This document shows, piece by piece, positions 59,345 through 64,000 of a DNA stretch of 64,000 nucleotides. The first letter of the stretch is position 1. Every line of letters begins with the position of its first letter. A program made the translations under genes and the position numbers. Location: the NCBI RefSeq assembly GCF_014805625.2, contig NW_023998459.1:1-64000 (forward strand), given 5' to 3'. The notes below the pieces were generated by a model, which had not been told where the DNA came from, ran no database searches, and worked only from the letters and a program-made list of their open reading frames with translations. The DNA is from Glossina fuscipes (lineage: Eukaryota; Arthropoda; Insecta; Diptera; Glossinidae).

Positions 59345-59463
59345 CATTTACTTACTCTCTAAAGTAACAAAATTCGAAGTTCGCTCATTTACTTAATCTC
59401 TAAAGTAACAAAGTTCGAAGTTCGCTCATTTACTTATTCTCTAAAGTAACAAAATTCGAAGTT
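59341..59463. repeat. 41-base tandem repeat, three units
   Basis: CGCTCATTTACTTA.TCTCTA, then AAGTAACAAA(A/G)TTCGAAGTT, starts at 59341, 59382 and 59423. Units differ at only one or two bases, so the array is young or homogenised. Confidence 0.93.
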
Positions 59464-62400
59464 TTTCCCTTTTACATCGTTTCTTAATAAAAATTCCCTA
59501 TTATTGAGAATGGAGAGAGCACACAAATCACAGGGTTGCCTTGATTGAATACAAATCCTCTACCATGAAGAATATCTCCAACCATAAATATCGATGTTAA
59601 TATGAAATCGGCTTGCAGTGATATGTTTGTTATTTTCGAAATTTTTTAAAGTATGAACCTATACATCTCGCAATTTGTCCTCTTATATTCATCTTCTCTC
59701 ATATTTTTCTCATATTTGGGTTAGAAGTATTTAGTAGGTATTTAGTTTTCAGAAAATGAGAGCTGGTATATTCGTCTACAACTATTACTAAGTAACTGAA
59801 TACCTAATACCGAGTTAAATTAATTTTACAAGGGTAATTCAAGCATTTGGTAAACTCCACCTACCTTTAAATGTACGGGATATGAAATCTTTCCATAGAA
59901 ATACCAAAGAAATCGTATACGTATATAATGCCATTTTTAAGTAAATGCTTAAGTAATATTTAAGTGATGTTAAATTTATATTAAATATGTGGGAAGTAGG
60001 ATGCACACCTACACAGGCAACATCTACATTTCATGGGGAGCAAACACTTGTATCCATACATTTAAACACGAACTACTTCATACCCTTTTAAGCTCATGAG
60101 GTTGATTTGATTTTCAATGTACTTAACATTTAATGCCATCCACTCAACCAACCTCTCACATGAGAACACTTCACTCAACACCCTCAAACGCATACCTACC
60201 AGATTTTTATACAATATCCTTGTTGTTCTTTTATTAGGAAGAGAATGTGCAAGTTTATCAACATTGTTTATATAAGTACGTGTTTTTATGTATTTAGATG
60301 GATGTTTATACCGTTTATATCATTGCCAGAGTGTTGTTTTATATATGGATTGTTGTCAAGTATATTTGGCTTGGCATTGCATATTCGAAGTGAGCTTGTT
60401 ACGAAGGGGAAAATATAAGAAAAGAAAAAATTCTATAATAAGTAACTAAAACCATATGTACTCACAACACATATTCGCAACATATGCATGTGTATTTAGA
60501 TGTATATTTACATTAATATATACACATAAAGCATAAAATACATACCTGTTTCGTATTATTAAGCTTGTTGATGTTTAGCACCATATAAAACCAATAACAA
60601 AATACTTGAGTTGACAGCTAAACGATGTGCTAGCAAAAAATGGAAAACAATAATACATTTAACTTTGTAAAAAGGAAACACGGAGTTGATAGTAAATAGC
60701 AAAATAAAATAAGAAGAAAAGGAAATGATAATAAATAAATAAAAATAAAAAACATATATAAAATTTATTTAAAGACAATGACAAGGAGACAAATGGAGAA
60801 GCTGGCTGCCACCGCTACATATTGAAATTATTTAAGTTCCAGCTAAGCTTTTTTACGTTGCATAAATTTTTGCACTTTAAGTGATACAAAATAAGTAAAA
60901 AAGTTGAATAGCCATTCTTTCATTGGTTTAAGAACGTACAATTCCTGCGCTCAGTGTTAGAGAATTATGGACGAACCTTGGGGTCGCAATGATTCTTATT
61001 CTTGTGGCTCGTCCTATGAATATTATATACAATATAAGCTAAGGATACCACTCGTTTCGGCCTCAGCTCTTCAATCAACGACGTCGAACAATTAGAAAAT
61101 CAAATAACCCCAAGTCGATTTTGGATCTTTCATTGAAGAACTGTGCATATGTTTCATTCTAAACGCAATATTTTGACAACAAATTATTGCATGTCAAGCC
61201 TTCCTTTTTTTCAAAACTAATTGCTGACTGCGATACCATTTTTTATAGTCATCAATTCCTACATTTCTCATTAGGAAAGTTTTGAAATGCTGACGATTTT
61301 TTTTTTCTGAGTTTTAACTTATGCTCATTCACTTTCTTTCGCACGTATAAAGAGAAATATAAAGCCTCAAAAAAAGTGTTTGGGCACTAAAAGTCGCAAA
61401 AATGAGTGTTATATTTTCTCAAAAAAAATATATATGCGGTCACCTTATAGATAGGGCCGGTGATTTTGCGATAATGGATCTAATTAGTATCAAAACCTTT
61501 CTTTGCTTTAGAAGAAGTCTAAGATATAAACTTATAAGTTAACTCGGGAAAATTCAAATGATTTTTCATCTGATTAAGGGGAACATGTTTTACGCGCATT
61601 ACATCAGCACGTCTTGTATGAGTATTTGTGCTTAACTTTACATCACTATTGCACGTACACTGTCAGCTATGGATAAAAGTATACTAATTTAAGCTTTGGA
61701 TTAATGCGTTCTGCAAGGATGTATCTTAAACAGTTGTAAAAGTGCATCTAAAGCGTTTTTTTATGTCACGCATATATTCTGGTGTTACAAATGTAATGAA
61801 AACATGACTATATCTTCAGGTAGAAGATTAAAAAAAACTCTTTTATATATATTGTAGTTAACACCCCTCGTTAAAATTTAACCTTTTTTTTTAATATGAA
61901 ATTAAAAACGTTTGACAAGCTTTTCTCCTGCCAGAGTTTTTATATACGTATGCGTACATATTTACAAAATTTTTTAAAAATATTTTTCATGTGAATCTTT
62001 ATATGTATATATACAAAGATATATTTATTTATTTATCCTAAAACCTTTCACTGCTAATTAAAACTGATTTTTGTATTATACAAAGAGCGTTTAAGAGATT
62101 ATCACGTAAATAAAAAACAAATTAATCAGTATAATCGGTTGGTTTAACACTTTAAAAAGTGACGTTTAACTTTCACTCATATGAAGGATCCTGATGTGTA
62201 TATATATGTATATATATATATATATATAGACGTCTATCCTATAATGCGGTTAATTCCTACCATATTGTATCAAAATCTGTTTTGCGCAGTGGTTGCCAAG
62301 TTGTGTTATAGGAGACTTTGAATTAATATAAATCAAGACAATGTGCAATTTTATGATATCTGAAACTTCATTCCATACAAGTAGACAATAAACAAGAAAT

Positions 62401-62824
62401 CAACGTTATGATGAAATATAAAAATTAAATATATTTACAAAAAACAATTACAATAAAATTAGTTTTAAAGTAGTAGTAGTATAAACGATTAATTAAAAAC
62501 GAAGACAAAAAGTTGTTTTAAAGGGATCCAGCGGAATACATGTTCGATTTCTTGAAAAAGTGTCATATCACAACCATGTTATAATAACGGCAAATTTTGT
62601 ACCGCGAAAACTTGAAACCGTGTTCCGTGTTCTAGGACGCACGCTGGTATATATTTATTTATTTAATTATTTACATATACTAAGCATGTGCATCTTTCTT
62701 ACATTCTTGATCAATCTGCTTCGAAAACTTTTTCTTTTGCCTGCATGTTTGCGAGCATTGCAATAAAACGCGTCGCAAACACCGTTCATATTTTAGTAAA
62801 CAAAACTCCAAGTGCATCTACATA
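59464..62824. other. no gene recognised; possible decayed R1 copy near 61300-61560
   Basis: AT-rich DNA with a (TA)n run at 62199-62228. Around 61350-61560 the sequence GCCTCAAAAAAAGTG, then ATAGGGCCGGTGATTTTGCG and AATGGATCTA, resembles the middle of the R1 repeat (CCTCAAAAAAGTG, AGGGCCGATGGG, TGGATCTA at 33093-33180). The match is weak. The open frame at 62560-62766 has no motif. Confidence 0.45.
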
Positions 62825-64000
62825 TTAGTTTGGGGAAAAAGAAATCCATTATTTTTATATGAACTTCAGGACTTTATTTAACATGCTTCGGATTGAAAAA
62901 CTCTAGTAGTCGATTTTCACAATCCTCCCTAGATTTCAATTTTTTATCATTAAAGAAATTTTGCAACGCAAGAAAAAGATGATAATCGCTTGGTGCCAAG
63001 TCCGGACTGTATGGCGGATGCATTAAAACTTCCCAACCAAGCTCCCGAAGTTTCTGGCGAGTCACTGTAGATGTGTGTGGCCTAGCGTTGTCCTGGTGGA
63101 ACACGACACCTCTCCTGTTGGCCATTCTGGCCGTTTCTGGTCAATCGCTATCTTCAAACGGTCCAGTTGTTGACAGTAGAGATCAGAATTTAGCGTTTGG
63201 CCATATGGAAGCAACTCATAATAAATAATCCCCTTCCAGTCCCACCAAATGCGTAGCAAAACCTTCCAGGCCGTTAGTCCTGGTTTGACCACCGTTTGAG
63301 GTGCTTCACCGCTCTTTGACCACGATCGTTTTCGCACAGGGTTATCGTATGTGATCCATTTCTCATCTCCAGTCACCATCCGTTTAAGAAATGGGTCTAT
63401 CTCATTCCGTTTGGCCAAGGCTTCGCAGAGGGAAATTCGATCCATCACGTTTTTTCCTGTTAATTGGTGTGGCACCCAAACATCGAGCTTCTTTTTGAAT
63501 CCAGCTTTGTGTAAATGGTTTAAAACTGTTTTATGGACGATTTTTAGCTCCTGGGCGATGTTACGACTGCTAACATCCCGGTCAACTTCGATCATTTCTC
63601 CGATTTTATCGACATTTTCGACGACCGGCCTACCTGTGCGAGGTGCATCTTTAACATCAAAAATTCCTGAACGGAATCTACGAAACCAAAATTGCACATA
63701 ATTGGCTGTTACAGTATCGGAACCATAAACACCATTCACAATTTTAGCCGCCTGGCTTGCATTTTCGCCTTTGTCAAAGAAAAACTGTAAAATGTATCGA
63801 ATTTTCTCTTTGTTCACTTCCATTTTTAACACGCTGTAACTCACAACTGAATGCACCAAACAAAAAACAGCAGAAGAATTTTTTTTACTGCGAAATGTCA
63901 CCTTTCCAACGAGCATAAATATGAAATTGTTTGATCGATACTTTACGAGAAATCTATCAGTGCAGCCATCTACCGAAAAAATAATAGATTTCTTTTTCCC
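62825..64000 (-). mobile_element. mariner element, copy 2, running off the window
   Basis: The left terminal repeat (62825-62856, TTAGTTTGGGGAAAAAGAA...) is preceded by TA at 62823-62824. The transposase is on the minus strand. The other terminal repeat is cut by the window end after TTTCTTTTTCCC, lacking about 8 bases. About 103 bases are missing near the transposase C-terminus compared with copy 1. The two copies are otherwise about 96% alike by eye, a single recently active family. Confidence 0.93.
62874..63823 (-). pseudogene. mariner transposase (D34D), copy 2, frameshifted and C-terminally deleted
   Basis: The natural start is the ATG at 63821-63823 (MEVNKEKIRY), as in copy 1. The longer open frame from 63916 only adds leader. 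This copy keeps the VVKPGLT segment that copy 1 has lost, so it shows the family state better there. The first catalytic Asp is in TGDEKW. A one-base deletion near 63123 (GAATGGCC against GAATTGACC) shifts the frame before HQDNARPH. The second and third Asp (YSPDLAPSDYHLF) then continue in the frame ending at 62874. The C-terminus jumps from LLEFF to a spurious NPKHVK because of the deletion. It cannot make an active enzyme. Confidence 0.92.

Noticed and set aside
59341..59463. CRISPR-like array
   Set aside because: The units are directly adjacent with no spacers, and the DNA is from an insect. It is a tandem repeat.

Overview
This is AT-rich eukaryotic nuclear DNA, almost certainly from a higher fly (Brachycera; a tephritid-like fly is a guess I cannot settle). 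The reasons are the mariner elements with TA target duplications, an I-clade LINE with a TAA tail, Jockey and Ty3/gypsy remnants, introns of about 60-70 bases with GT..AG ends, and fragments of animal genes (RtcB, NHE8, TTC21B/IFT139, a C2H2 zinc-finger gene, ALAS). I see no intact host gene.

Left end (1-6080): a gene-fragment mosaic. A degraded C-terminal piece of RtcB lies on the + strand at 93-600. Four more host fragments lie head to tail on the minus strand at 3075-4978, in reading order ALAS, zinc finger, TTC21B, NHE8. Two of the pieces still carry an intron, so they are genomic copies rather than processed retrocopies. All are broken by stops, small deletions or frameshifts. The block is bounded by two exactly matching 92-base inverted copies (1-92 and 5718-5809) of the 3' end of one LINE family. 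The right-hand LINE copy abuts a tRNA-like sequence that recurs near 32.45 kb.

Middle (6-44 kb): mostly unrecognised AT-rich DNA with old elements. There is a gypsy-type remnant (11.5-12.7 kb), a nearly complete I-clade LINE (19966-25680, with a 14-base flanking repeat), a Jockey remnant (31.0-31.95 kb), a mariner remnant (36.96-37.2 kb) and several copies of a roughly 600-base dispersed repeat marked by GCCGAATC and TCCGTCCGTC motifs. The I element has an open ORF1 with three zinc knuckles. Its ORF2 (endonuclease, reverse transcriptase, RNase H) is broken by a 42-base duplication plus 14 filler bases.

Right part (44-64 kb): a mariner C-terminal remnant, a full-length mariner copy with TA flanks (44999-46249), a deleted LINE of the same family as the left-end inverted copies (46.4-49.06 kb), a 30-base minisatellite (52951-53148), a LINE RNase H remnant (58.1-59.24 kb), a 41-base tandem repeat, and a second mariner copy (62825 to the window end, missing its last few bases).

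Overall this looks like a repeat-rich, gene-poor, degenerating region such as heterochromatin, a sex chromosome or a pericentromere. That location is inference. The most unusual part is the mosaic of unrelated host-gene pieces between inverted LINE copies.
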